Positions 40,898 to 49,291 of a DNA stretch of 64,000 nucleotides are shown one piece after another. This DNA is from Nonomuraea glycinis. Its GTDB lineage: Bacteria > Actinomycetota > Actinomycetes > Streptosporangiales > Streptosporangiaceae. Numbering within the stretch: the first letter of the stretch is position 1; each line of letters starts with the position of its first letter. The translations under genes were made by a program, and so were the position numbers. The notes under the pieces were generated by a model. It searched no databases, was not told where the DNA came from, and worked only from the letters and a program-made list of their open reading frames with translations. The stretch covers positions 130,822 through 194,821 of the forward strand of contig NZ_BMNK01000014.1 in the NCBI RefSeq assembly GCF_014646515.1, given 5' to 3'.

Positions 40898-41542
40898 TCA
40901 GGTCCGGTAAGCGGCGAGGAACACGCGTACTCCCTCATCCGCGAAGCGTTGCAGGTCCGTGGGGGTGTGCTGCAGTTCTTCGTCGAAGAACATGGCCTTG
41001 TCCATCGGCTGCGCCAGGATCAACCAGGCGAAGTGGCCGGCGGCCATGGACGGGTCGTCGATCCGCAGCAGCCCCCGGCCGGCGAGCTTCCGGAAGGTCT
41101 CGGTGAAGGCGTCGATCGTGCGCCCCGGCGCCCGCTGATAGTAGTCGCGCGCGACCGCCGGGAAGCGGCCCGCCTCGGCGATGAGGAGTCTGCGCAGCTG
41201 CAGCGTTCGCGGTTGGATGACCGCGGTGATGTAGCGGCGGGCGAGCTCGCCCAGATCCTTCTCCAGATCCTCGGTGCCGGCGAACTCGGTGACGACGTCG
41301 GTGAAGTCGCCGACCCGCTCGGTGGCGCCGATGATGATCGCGCTGAAGAGCTGTTCCTTGTCGGTGAACTGCTTGTAGACGGTCTGCTTGGACACCGCGG
41401 CCAGGGTGGCGACCTCGTCCATGCTGGTGCCCTGATAGCCGTTGCGCAGGAACAGCTCGGTGGCCGCCTCCATGATCGCCCTGCGCTTCCGGGCCGAGCG
41501 GCCTTCCTCTTGGGGTGGGCTCGTCCGTGTCAGGTCAGTCAT
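40898..41542 (-). CDS. TetR-family repressor
   Basis: A 214-residue regulator with HTH KRRAIMEAATELFLRNGYQG, TSMDEVATLAAVSKQTVYKQ and F, and an AefR-like C-terminal domain (RRYITAVIQPRTLQLRRLLI). GAGGAG precedes the ATG. It is divergent from the alpha/beta hydrolase at 41640; the perfect inverted repeat at 41599-41619 is its likely operator, and CTAGTACTAG at 41571 a second candidate. Confidence 0.88.
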   Translation of the reverse strand: MTDLTRTSPPQEEGRSARKRRAIMEAATELFLRNGYQGTSMDEVATLAAVSKQTVYKQFTDKEQLFSAIIIGATERVGDFTDVVTEFAGTEDLEKDLGELARRYITAVIQPRTLQLRRLLIAEAGRFPAVARDYYQRAPGRTIDAFTETFRKLAGRGLLRIDDPSMAAGHFAWLILAQPMDKAMFFDEELQHTPTDLQRFADEGVRVFLAAYRT

Positions 41543-41598
41543 GTCCGCTCCTCTTCTCTCGCACTCAATCTAGTACTAGACGGGTCAGTACTCAAACG

Positions 41599-41619
41599 GG
41601 TACTGTACGGTCCAGTACC
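41599..41619. promoter_or_regulatory. TetR operator
   Basis: GGTACTG TACGGTC CAGTACC is a perfect 7-7-7 inverted repeat in the divergent region, 21 bases before the hydrolase start. Related GTACT words recur at 41575 and 41588. Confidence 0.65.
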
Positions 41620-41639
41620 GAAAAGCGAAAGGAACCCCC

Positions 41640-42416
41640 ATGAACAAGGTCATCTCCACCGACGGCACCCCCATCGCCTACGACCGGACCGGTGCGGGGC
41701 CGGCGGTCATCCTGATCGGCGGCGGCCCCACCGACCGGTCGATGAACGCGCCGGTGGCAGACCTGCTGGCCGGTGGTTTCACCGTCTACAACTACGACCG
41801 GCGTGGCCGGGGCGAGAGCGGCGACACGGCACCGTACGCGGTGGAGCGTGAGCTGGAGGACCTGCGGGCGCTGATCGCCGAGGCCGGCGGGACGGCGATG
41901 GTGTACGGCACCTCCGGCGGAGGGTTCCTCGCCATCCGCGCCGCGGCGCACGGCCTGCCCATCACCAAGCTGGCGCTGTGGGAGGTCCCCTACATCCTCC
42001 CCGGCACCCGCCCGGCCGTGCCCGCCGGCTATCGCGACCAGCAGTTCGCGCTGCGCGAGCAGAGCCGTTACGGCGACATGCTGGAGTTGTTCTTCCTGGA
42101 AGCGGTGCTCATGCCGGAGGAAGTGGTCGCCGGGATGAAGGCCAGCCCGTTCTGGGAGGGCATGGGGGGCACCGCGCCCGCCCTGGCCTATGACGCCGAG
42201 CTGGCCGGTGACTTCGCCCTGCCCGCCGAACAGCTGGCCGCCCTCACCGTCCCCACGATCGTGATCGACGGCGAGACCATCCCGTGGGTCAGCGCCGCCG
42301 CCGAGGCGATCGCCACCGCCCTGCCCGATGCGCGGCGCCACACCCTGACCGGTCAGCCGCACAACGTCGACCCAGCGGCCATCGCCCCCGCCCTGGCCGA
42401 GTTCTTCGCCGCCTGA
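41640..42416 (+). CDS. Alpha/beta hydrolase
   Basis: A 258-residue hydrolase. The fold markers are VILIGGGPTDRSMN (oxyanion region), YDRRGRGESGD, and the nucleophile elbow VYGTSGGGFLA with Ser near residue 92. The acid is near IVIDGETIPW and the histidine in TGQPHNVDP. The ribosome site AAAGGAA precedes the ATG. The substrate is unknown; such esterases beside TetR often detoxify small esters or lactones. Confidence 0.88.
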   Translation: MNKVISTDGTPIAYDRTGAGPAVILIGGGPTDRSMNAPVADLLAGGFTVYNYDRRGRGESGDTAPYAVERELEDLRALIAEAGGTAMVYGTSGGGFLAIRAAAHGLPITKLALWEVPYILPGTRPAVPAGYRDQQFALREQSRYGDMLELFFLEAVLMPEEVVAGMKASPFWEGMGGTAPALAYDAELAGDFALPAEQLAALTVPTIVIDGETIPWVSAAAEAIATALPDARRHTLTGQPHNVDPAAIAPALAEFFAA

Positions 42417-42479
42417 AAGCGCGTCACCATGCTCCGCGCTTGTCGAGAGAAGTGGGCGATCGACTCAGGCGGAAGGCTG

Positions 42480-42510
42480 TTGACCTGGACTGCGGTCCAG
42501 CACCTAGGTT
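42480..42510 (+). promoter_or_regulatory. MerR-type promoter with 19-bp spacer
   Basis: -35 TTGACC (42480-42485), -10 TAGGTT (42505-42510), spacer 19 bp holding the inverted repeat CTGGAC TGCG GTCCAG. Long spacers with a central dyad are the hallmark of MerR-activated promoters. The SDR ATG follows eight bases later. Confidence 0.55.
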
Positions 42511-42518
42511 TGCCGTCC

Positions 42519-43487
42519 ATGACACCGCAACGAGCAATCAGATCCGGCTTCGGCGCCCGGAGCACCGTGGACGACGTCCTGCGCGGGGTCGACCTCTCCG
42601 GGCGGCTCGCCGTGGTCACCGGCGGCTACTCGGGACTCGGGCTGGAGACGACGCGTGCGCTGGCCGGCGCGGGAGCCCGCGTTGTCGTCCCCGCCCGGCG
42701 ACCGAAGGACGCGCAGTCGGCGGTCGAGGGGATCGACGGTGTGGAGGTCGACGAGCTCGATCTGGCCGACCTCGACAGCGTCCGTGGGTTCGCCGATCGC
42801 TTCCTGGCGTCGGGCCGGGACATCGACATCGTGATCAACAACGCCGGCGTCATGGCCTGCCCTGAGACGCGGGTGGGTCCCGGTTGGGAGGCGCAGTTCG
42901 CCATCAACCACCTCGGCCACTACACGCTGATCAACCGGCTCTGGCCGGCGATCGAACGCGGCGGGGCGAGGGTGGTCTCCGTGTCCTCCGGAGCTCACGG
43001 GATCACCGGCATTCGCTGGGACGACGTGCAGTTCGAGCGGGGATACGACAGGTGGCAGGCTTACGGGCAGGCGAAGACGGCCAACGTGCTGTTCGCCGTG
43101 CGGCTCGACGCGCTCGGTCGCGAGGCGGGAGTGCGGGCGTTCGCGGTGCATCCCGGCAGCATCCTCACCCCGCTGCAGCGCCACCTGCCGAAGGCGGAGA
43201 TGGTCGCCGCAGGGTGGATCGACGAGAACGGCGACCCGGCCGATCCCACCTTCAAGACGCCCGAGCAGGGGGCGGCGACGCAGGTGTGGGCGGCGACGTC
43301 CCCGCTTCTGGCGGGTATGGGCGGTGTTTACTGCGAGGACTGTGACATCGCGGAGCCGGCCGGTGCAGACGGCGGGGTGCATGGCCATGCGACCGATCCG
43401 GGCGAGGCGGCGCGGCTGTGGGCACTGTCGGCCGAGCTCACCGGCGCCAACGCCTTCGGGGCCGACGCTCTCGGGGCTACGAACTGA
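42519..43487 (+). CDS. Short-chain dehydrogenase/reductase
   Basis: A 322-residue SDR of the retinol-dehydrogenase/oxidoreductase type. The NAD(P) motif is VVTGGYSGLGLETTRALAGA, then NNAGVM, catalytic Ser in VSVSSGAHG, and Y-x-x-x-K in AYGQAKTANV. The C-terminus is longer than in classical members. I start at ATG 42519 because the MerR-type promoter ends just before it. It should reduce a carbonyl or oxidise an alcohol; the substrate is unknown. Confidence 0.9.
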   Translation: MTPQRAIRSGFGARSTVDDVLRGVDLSGRLAVVTGGYSGLGLETTRALAGAGARVVVPARRPKDAQSAVEGIDGVEVDELDLADLDSVRGFADRFLASGRDIDIVINNAGVMACPETRVGPGWEAQFAINHLGHYTLINRLWPAIERGGARVVSVSSGAHGITGIRWDDVQFERGYDRWQAYGQAKTANVLFAVRLDALGREAGVRAFAVHPGSILTPLQRHLPKAEMVAAGWIDENGDPADPTFKTPEQGAATQVWAATSPLLAGMGGVYCEDCDIAEPAGADGGVHGHATDPGEAARLWALSAELTGANAFGADALGATN

Positions 43488-43662
43488 GGCTGGACGATCT
43501 TCGAAGGCTGCCCACGGCTCTCCTCGCCACCTTCAACGTATAGCGGAGAGGGGGACTTGCGGCAAGCCCCCCGTGCTCCCGCACAATCGGGGCCGTGGCC
43601 GGAAGAATCGCTGGTCGGATGCGTATCCGGGCCCACACTCAGGCCGTACGGGAGGAGTTCGG

Positions 43663-44883
43663 ATGCGCGTTCTGCTGTCCACCATCGGGACACGGGGTGA
43701 CGTTCAGCCGTTGGTGGCGCTGGCGCTGGAGTTGCGGGATCTCGGGCAGCAGGTTCACCTGTGCGCGCCCCCCGACTTCCGGGCCTGGATCGACGGCCTC
43801 GCCCTGCCCGTCACCCCCATCGGGCCTCCGCTGCGCACCGGCTCGCGTTCGCAGGCGGCCCCGTCCCCGCCCTCGCCCCAGCAACTGCGGCAGTTGGCGC
43901 GGGACTCGGTCACCGCGCAGTTCGAGACGGTCGCGGCGGCGGCCAAGGGCTGCGACGTCATCGTGGCCGCGACCGCCCTGCAGGTGGCCGCTCGGTCCGT
44001 GGCGGAGCTGATGGACATCCCGTACGTCTTCGCCGCGTACTGCCCGGCGGTGCTGCCCTCGGCACACCACGCGCCACCCGTATCGCCCGTCCCGGGACCC
44101 CCGACGACCGACAACGGCCAGCTGTGGGCCCGGGACGCGGCGCTCTTCAACGGCGCGTTCGGCGACGCGCTCAACGCCCATCGGACGTCGGTCGGCCTGG
44201 ATCCGGTCGATGACGTGCGCGGCCACATCTTCACCGACCGGCCCTGGCTGGCCGCCGACCAGGCGTTGGCGCCCTGGCCCGAGCCGACGGCCGGCGAGGT
44301 CGTACAGACGGGCGCCTGGATGCCGCCGGATCGGCCCGCGTTGCCTGCCGAGCTGGTGGCCTTCCTGGAGGCCGGTGAGCCACCTGTCTATTTCGGCTTC
44401 GGCAGCAGCGCGGGCGCTCCGGAAGGCGTCACCCAGGCGATGATCGAATCGGCCCGCGCGCACGGGCGGCGCGTGATCGTGTCGCGCGGGTGGGCCGGCC
44501 TGTCACCGGACGAGGACGCTCCCGACTGCCTGTCCATCGGCGACGTCAACCACCAGGCACTCTTCACGCAGGTCGCGGCCGTCGTCCACCACGGCGGAGC
44601 GGGCACCACCACCACGGCCGCGCGAGCCGGGGCACCCCAGGTGATCATCCCTCAGGCGTACGACCAGTATTACTGGGCGCAACGGGTCGACCGGCTCGGG
44701 ATCGGCACCGAGCACCCACAGGTCACGCCGACCGCCGGCTCACTGGCCACGGCCCTGGATCGAGTCCTCCGGGCCGACGTGGCAGCCCGCGCCCGAGCCG
44801 TCGCCGCCACGGTACGCACCGACGGGGCCCGGGTCGCCGCACGACGCTTGATGGCCGGAGGCGGCTCGACGGGTCATCCATGA
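43663..44883 (+). CDS. GT1-family glycosyltransferase (antibiotic/macrolide type)
   Basis: A 406-residue GT-B enzyme opening MRVLLSTIGTRGDVQPLVAL, the hallmark of the vancomycin/rifampin glycosyltransferase group. The C-terminal nucleotide-sugar domain has VYFGFGSSAG and the donor loop VHHGGAGTTTTAARAGAPQV, IIPQAYDQYYWAQRV. It transfers a sugar from a UDP- or dTDP-donor to a small hydrophobic acceptor; several relatives inactivate antibiotics. GGAGGAG precedes the ATG. No biosynthetic cluster surrounds it, which favours a resistance role. Confidence 0.9.
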   Translation: MRVLLSTIGTRGDVQPLVALALELRDLGQQVHLCAPPDFRAWIDGLALPVTPIGPPLRTGSRSQAAPSPPSPQQLRQLARDSVTAQFETVAAAAKGCDVIVAATALQVAARSVAELMDIPYVFAAYCPAVLPSAHHAPPVSPVPGPPTTDNGQLWARDAALFNGAFGDALNAHRTSVGLDPVDDVRGHIFTDRPWLAADQALAPWPEPTAGEVVQTGAWMPPDRPALPAELVAFLEAGEPPVYFGFGSSAGAPEGVTQAMIESARAHGRRVIVSRGWAGLSPDEDAPDCLSIGDVNHQALFTQVAAVVHHGGAGTTTTAARAGAPQVIIPQAYDQYYWAQRVDRLGIGTEHPQVTPTAGSLATALDRVLRADVAARARAVAATVRTDGARVAARRLMAGGGSTGHP

Positions 44884-44902
44884 GGCCTCCGGTGGCACAC
44901 GG

Positions 44903-45337
44903 TCAGCGGATCCTGGCGCCGTACACGTGGTCGACCGTCATCGTCATGAGCACCCTGCGCTCGGACACCATCGCCGCCCGGTACTCCGCCCAGTCCGGGT
45001 GCTCGCCGGCGGCGCGGCGGTAATAGGTCACCAACGCCTCGACCTCGGGTCCGTCGGGGTCGGTGCCGGGACCGGTGAGGGTCGCGACGCCCTCGGCGGT
45101 GGCCCACGACCAGCCGTCGGGGCCGGTGACCTCCAGCGTGGCCCGCGGGTCCCGGCGCAGGTTCGCCGTCTTGGCCCTGCCCTCGGTGATCGAGACATGG
45201 ATGACTTCGGCCGCCCGGTCGTAGAAAGGCATGACGGGGGAGAGCTGGGGGCGGCCGTCCGCCTTGATCGTGGCGAGAACGCCGAGCCGGCTCTCCGCGA
45301 GCAGCGCGCGGGGGTCGAACGGGGTCGTCATGGTCAT
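44903..45337 (-). CDS. PPOX-class F420-dependent enzyme
   Basis: A 144-residue split-barrel flavin/deazaflavin protein: LLAESRLGVLATIKADGRPQ, LSPVMPFYDRAAEVIHVSIT, GRAKTANLRRDPRATLEVTG, and the C-terminal VLMTMTVDHVYG. It fits the FDOR-B branch that uses F420 to reduce quinones or other small molecules in actinobacteria. The small size is normal for the family. It stands alone, convergent with the glycosyltransferase. Confidence 0.85.
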   Translation of the reverse strand: MTMTTPFDPRALLAESRLGVLATIKADGRPQLSPVMPFYDRAAEVIHVSITEGRAKTANLRRDPRATLEVTGPDGWSWATAEGVATLTGPGTDPDGPEVEALVTYYRRAAGEHPDWAEYRAAMVSERRVLMTMTVDHVYGARIR

Positions 45338-45437
45338 ACTCCTGTCAGCTGGCGGAACCGCTCGATCATCGCCGTCGGGCTCGGACGGCGCATCGGCCGG
45401 TCGGTGAGAGGGTATTCCCGGTGCCGCCCGAAGGCGA

Positions 45438-46835
45438 TCATTTCCGGTGTCTGCGGAGTTCGCCCGTCGCCAGGTTCACTTCGTAGACATGTTCGGTCAA
45501 ACCGCCGCGGACCAGGAGCCGGTTGTTCTCCGACCAGCCGAGACTGACCTCGACGTAATCGTCGCCGGGAAACCGGGGCACGACACTCGACACCTTCTCG
45601 CCGGTCGCCACGGTGAAGGTGTCGACGCGGCTCCCGCCTTGGATGATCGCCAGTTTGCGGCCGTCCGCCCGGAGGTCGTACAGGTCGGAGGCATTTCCGA
45701 AGGGAAGGCTCAGCCGCGTCGTCCCTCGATGGTCGACCACGAGCACCTGGGTCGCCGTCGTGGCCACGATCCCGCTCGCGTTGAGATCGTGGACCCGCCG
45801 GACGCCGGGGATCGAGGTCGTGGCCCAGGTCTTGGTGTCGGTGATCGTCGCGCCGTCCCTGGCGAGTGCGACGTACCTGCTCTGGCCGTGGAAGGTGACG
45901 GTGGGCAGCGCGCTGTCGGCCAGGCTGCCGGTGAGCGGGTGAACGACCGCCGCGTCCTGGTACACCATGCGGCGATCGCGTCTCGTCAGGTAGACGACCG
46001 CCTTCTTGTCGGGGCTGCGGGCGAACGGCGCCGCCTGCGGCGCGCCGCCTTTCCTGATGACGTACGGCGCGGCCTGGGGGAACGGCTCCCCGTTCACCCG
46101 CCACGAGCGGCACGGGGCGTCCACCTGATCGACCCACGCGCAGGTGGGTTCTTTGTATGCGTCGACCGTCGTGAATGCGGCCATGCCCTCGGAAAACGTC
46201 ATGGGCATCGTGTATTCGTGCGCGTCGTCCTTTGGCGGTTGCCATGGAGCGAGCAGCGCGCTCGACAGCACGATCGCGGTTCCCGAAAGGTAAAGGGCCC
46301 GTGACGACCAGTGGTCGAGGGCGAGCTCGGCGCGTGCGATGTCGTCCGACGGCTCGGGGACCGCGCTCAGTTTCCGAGCCGCGAGTGGTACGGCCGCCGC
46401 CACGACAATGCCGATGACGGCATGGGCCAGAAACGCCGGAGTGACCCCCTGATTATCGAGCGCATAACCACCCGCCACCACGGCGCCGAGCAGACCGAGC
46501 AGCCATGCCCCTCGATACATGGTCATGTCATCGCGCATATGAAGAACCCGGGCCGGTAACCGTACGTCACGGAAGACGGAAACGGCGCACCAGCCCAGGA
46601 CCAGATACGACGGGTCGTTGGTGAGGCCGGTCAGCGGCGCGGTGAGCACCAGCGCGACCAGTCGCCATCGGCGCAGGTCGGCGAAGTGGGCGACGATGCG
46701 GCGGGCGTTGGTCTCGGTGACGGAAAGGCCCGTCAGTTCGGCGAACCTGGTGAGCTGCTCCCGGGTGACCGGCATGGCTGCCATCAGAATGGCGATCAGG
46801 GCGGCCGCCCAAGGGATCATCGCAGGTATCGTCAC
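45438..46835 (-). CDS. Multipass membrane protein with extracellular beta-propeller-like domain
   Basis: A 465-residue protein. The first 210 residues hold about six hydrophobic helices (start MTIPAMIPWAAALIAILMAA). The rest is a hydrophilic domain with repeated beta blades (YVALARDGATITDTKTWATT, GIVATTATQVLVVDHRGTTR, KLAIIQGGSRVDTFTVATGE). I do not recognise the family by name. The start at 46835 faces the divergent gene at 46864 only 28 bases away. Confidence 0.7.
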   Translation of the reverse strand: MTIPAMIPWAAALIAILMAAMPVTREQLTRFAELTGLSVTETNARRIVAHFADLRRWRLVALVLTAPLTGLTNDPSYLVLGWCAVSVFRDVRLPARVLHMRDDMTMYRGAWLLGLLGAVVAGGYALDNQGVTPAFLAHAVIGIVVAAAVPLAARKLSAVPEPSDDIARAELALDHWSSRALYLSGTAIVLSSALLAPWQPPKDDAHEYTMPMTFSEGMAAFTTVDAYKEPTCAWVDQVDAPCRSWRVNGEPFPQAAPYVIRKGGAPQAAPFARSPDKKAVVYLTRRDRRMVYQDAAVVHPLTGSLADSALPTVTFHGQSRYVALARDGATITDTKTWATTSIPGVRRVHDLNASGIVATTATQVLVVDHRGTTRLSLPFGNASDLYDLRADGRKLAIIQGGSRVDTFTVATGEKVSSVVPRFPGDDYVEVSLGWSENNRLLVRGGLTEHVYEVNLATGELRRHRK

Positions 46836-46863
46836 GAGGTGCCACCATATATGGTTCCCTATC

Positions 46864-47433
46864 GTGACTTCGGACGATATTTGGCGGCAATTCGGTGTCG
46901 CTGGTTGGCTTACCTATCGGGCGCGATTACGGGCTGTGATCTTCGGTTGTCTAATGCTTATGGTCATCGCCGCATCCCTGTGGTGGTCGGGGGCGGTGGC
47001 CCCGCACATCCGCTGGGAAATTATCGGTTTCTTCCTCCGTGCAGATGTGGACGAGAATGGTGTCCTGTCCACGAGTATGTATATCGATGTGGAGAACGAG
47101 GGGCTGGTCCCGTTCACCCTCACCGATATCTCGATGGAAATTCCGGGCTTCCGCTTGCTGCCTGCCGAGGCGCGAGACGATGCCGCCTCGGTCACGGTGC
47201 GATCCGGTGACATGGGGACCCTGCGGAGGACGCTGGTCATCACCGACTGCGCCGCGGTGCCCCACGAGCCCCAGCCGATCCGTTTCACCTACACGACCTG
47301 GCTGGACTCGGGGACGGCGGAGGTGACCTGGGGTTCATGGTGGCTTGAGGGCTCCGGCGAGCGGATTCCGATCGCCTGGCAGCGAGGGCTCGCCACCCAG
47401 GTGTGCAATGGAGCGGTGAGTTCCGAGTGGTGA
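46864..47433 (+). CDS. Membrane-anchored protein with extracellular domain
   Basis: A 189-residue protein from GTG (TSDDIWRQFGVAGWLTYRAR), with one transmembrane helix (RAVIFGCLMLMVIAASLWWS) and an immunoglobulin-like beta-rich outer domain (STSMYIDVENEGLVPFTLTD, ISMEIPGFRLLP). I do not recognise a family. Its stop overlaps the start of the next gene (TGATG), so the two are translationally coupled. Confidence 0.7.
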   Translation: MTSDDIWRQFGVAGWLTYRARLRAVIFGCLMLMVIAASLWWSGAVAPHIRWEIIGFFLRADVDENGVLSTSMYIDVENEGLVPFTLTDISMEIPGFRLLPAEARDDAASVTVRSGDMGTLRRTLVITDCAAVPHEPQPIRFTYTTWLDSGTAEVTWGSWWLEGSGERIPIAWQRGLATQVCNGAVSSEW

Positions 47434-47999
47434 TGACCGGCGGCGCCGACCTGCCCGGAACGTTGCGGCCCGTCACGAAGATCGCCGCCGGCATCGGATT
47501 CGCGTTCGCCCACTTCCACGTCAACGGCTTCGACCTGCTGATCGACCCCCTCGGCTGGTACATGTGCGCGATCGGCCTCGGTCAACTGCGGCGATCCCCC
47601 ACCGACCCCTTCGGACGGGCGGGCACCGCCGCCGTCACCATGGCCTGCGTCTCGCTGGTCGCCCTACTGTCCAAGGGGGTGCGTACGAGCAGCCTGCTGG
47701 AAAATCCTCTCGCGCACCTGAGCGCGTTCGCCGACACGGTCGGTGCCCTGATCGCCGTCTGGTTGATCGTCGACGCCGTCCTCAGGCGGATCCGCCGCTC
47801 CGAAGCCCACGCCAAGCTCACTCTCATCGACGTGCTGCGCTGGCTGATGGTCGGCCTGGGCGTGCTGGGCCTTATGGACGGATACAGCCCCGTCGACTTC
47901 GGTGCCGAGGTCGACGTCGCCTGGTTCGCGGCCACAGCGGCCCTGGTCATCACGCTCTACAGCGTGGCGGACCGGCCGTGCCTGGTCGGTTACGGGTAG
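47433..47999 (+). CDS. Polytopic membrane protein
   Basis: A 188-residue protein with about five transmembrane helices (LPGTLRPVTKIAAGIGFAFA onward). A GTG three bases earlier is an alternative start overlapping the upstream stop by four bases. I see no known family signature. It is coupled to the preceding single-pass protein and likely forms a complex with it. Its 3' end overlaps the convergent monooxygenase by ten bases. Confidence 0.7.
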   Translation: MTGGADLPGTLRPVTKIAAGIGFAFAHFHVNGFDLLIDPLGWYMCAIGLGQLRRSPTDPFGRAGTAAVTMACVSLVALLSKGVRTSSLLENPLAHLSAFADTVGALIAVWLIVDAVLRRIRRSEAHAKLTLIDVLRWLMVGLGVLGLMDGYSPVDFGAEVDVAWFAATAALVITLYSVADRPCLVGYG

Positions 48000-49165
48000 T
48001 CGGGGAGTCGGAGTGAGGAGTTGACGGCTCGGCCCTCGTCGCCGGACGGGAGCGAGGGGCCGAGCAGGGCCTGGTTGCGCAGGGCCAGGTCTTCGGCCGT
48101 GCGGGGCAGCAGGGAGGCGCGGCCGCTGAAGGCGAGGGCCTGGTTGCTCTCGACGAACTTGCGGGCGGCCTCGTCGTAGGCCGCGAAGGCGGCCGTGTGA
48201 TCCGGCCGGGTGGCCAGTTCGCCCGCGAGGAGGTAGGCGCCGACCAGGGCGATGCTCGTGCCCTGTCCCGAGAAGAAGGAGGGGGCGTAGGCGGCGTCGC
48301 CGACGAGGGCGACCCGGCCGTTGGACCACTGCGGCATGTGGATCTGGCCGCCGACGTCGAAGAAGAGGTCGTCGGCGGTGCGCATGGCGGCGAGCAGGCG
48401 TGGAATCTCCCACTGGTCGTCGGCGAAGACCGAGGCGACCAGGTCGCACTGGGCTCTGGGGTCGCGGAAGGCGCGCAGGGGCGGCTCCTCCTGGTAGAAG
48501 GTCATGATGGCCAGCACGTCGTCGCTGTCCTTGATCCCGTAGAGCACGGCGTTCCGGCCCGGGGTGTTCCAGCAGAGACCTTCCCGCGAGAGCCCGAGCT
48601 CGTTGGCCATGCTGAATCCGGCGAAGCTGCAGCCGAGGTAGTGGTGGTAGTCCTCCTCCGGGCCGAAGGCCAGGCGCCTGGTGTTGGAGTGGATGCCGTC
48701 GGCGCCGACGACCAGGTCGAAGGTGCGCCGCGTGCCGCTGTCGAAGGTCACGTCCACGCCGCCGTCGTGGTCGTGGAGGGTGGCGATGGAGTCGCTGAAG
48801 AGAAACTCGACGTCGTCGCGGACGGTGCCGTACAGGATGTAGGCGAGGTCCTGGCGTCGCACCTCGAGGTCGCGGCCGTCCACGCCGCCGGTCAGCGTCT
48901 CGGGCCTCATGGCGTGCACCGGCTTGCCGTCGGCGTGCAGAAAGGTGATCTTACGGGTGTCGACGTGGGCTTCGCGGAGCTGCGGCAGCACGCCCATGCG
49001 CCGGACCACGTCCAGCGCGGTGCCGCGGATGTCGATGGGGTAGCCGCCGCTGCGGATCGCGTCCGCCTTCTCCACGACGGTGACCTCGAAGCCGTGGCGA
49101 TGAAGCCAGTAGGCCAGGGCGGGGCCCGCGATGCTGGCGCCGGAGACGAGAACTTTTCGCTTCAT
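47990..49165 (-). CDS. FAD-dependent monooxygenase, TetX-like
   Basis: A 391-residue paralogue of the enzyme at 1834-3009. The motifs are VLVSGASIAGPALAYWLHRH, VVGADGIHSNTRRLAFGPEE, and VALVGDAAYAPSFFSGQGTS. It should hydroxylate a small aromatic or drug-like molecule with NADPH and FAD. A MarR regulator lies divergently and its operator motif occurs next to this start, so it is probably substrate-inducible. The ribosome site AGGAGAG precedes the ATG. Confidence 0.9.
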   Translation of the reverse strand: MKRKVLVSGASIAGPALAYWLHRHGFEVTVVEKADAIRSGGYPIDIRGTALDVVRRMGVLPQLREAHVDTRKITFLHADGKPVHAMRPETLTGGVDGRDLEVRRQDLAYILYGTVRDDVEFLFSDSIATLHDHDGGVDVTFDSGTRRTFDLVVGADGIHSNTRRLAFGPEEDYHHYLGCSFAGFSMANELGLSREGLCWNTPGRNAVLYGIKDSDDVLAIMTFYQEEPPLRAFRDPRAQCDLVASVFADDQWEIPRLLAAMRTADDLFFDVGGQIHMPQWSNGRVALVGDAAYAPSFFSGQGTSIALVGAYLLAGELATRPDHTAAFAAYDEAARKFVESNQALAFSGRASLLPRTAEDLALRNQALLGPSLPSGDEGRAVNSSLRLPDYP

Positions 49166-49185
49166 GCGTGCTCTCCTGTCAGTGC

Positions 49186-49198
49186 GTACCTTAGGTAT
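49186..49198. promoter_or_regulatory. MarR half-operator near the monooxygenase start
   Basis: GTACCTTAGGTAT shares TTAGGTAT with the full palindrome at 49252-49268 and is itself palindromic (TACC TTA GGTA). It lies 20 bases before the monooxygenase ATG. Confidence 0.6.
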
Positions 49199-49251
49199 CT
49201 TTGTTCGACGCGCGGAAAGCTCTTCGCGTGTCTGATCGATAGCATGACTAT

Positions 49252-49268
49252 ATACCTAACTTAGGTAT
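49252..49268. promoter_or_regulatory. MarR operator
   Basis: ATACCTAA C TTAGGTAT is a perfect 8-1-8 palindrome 23 bases before the marR ATG, typical of autoregulating MarR proteins. Confidence 0.75.
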
Positions 49269-49291
49269 GTATGTACAGCAAGGGAGTCGCC

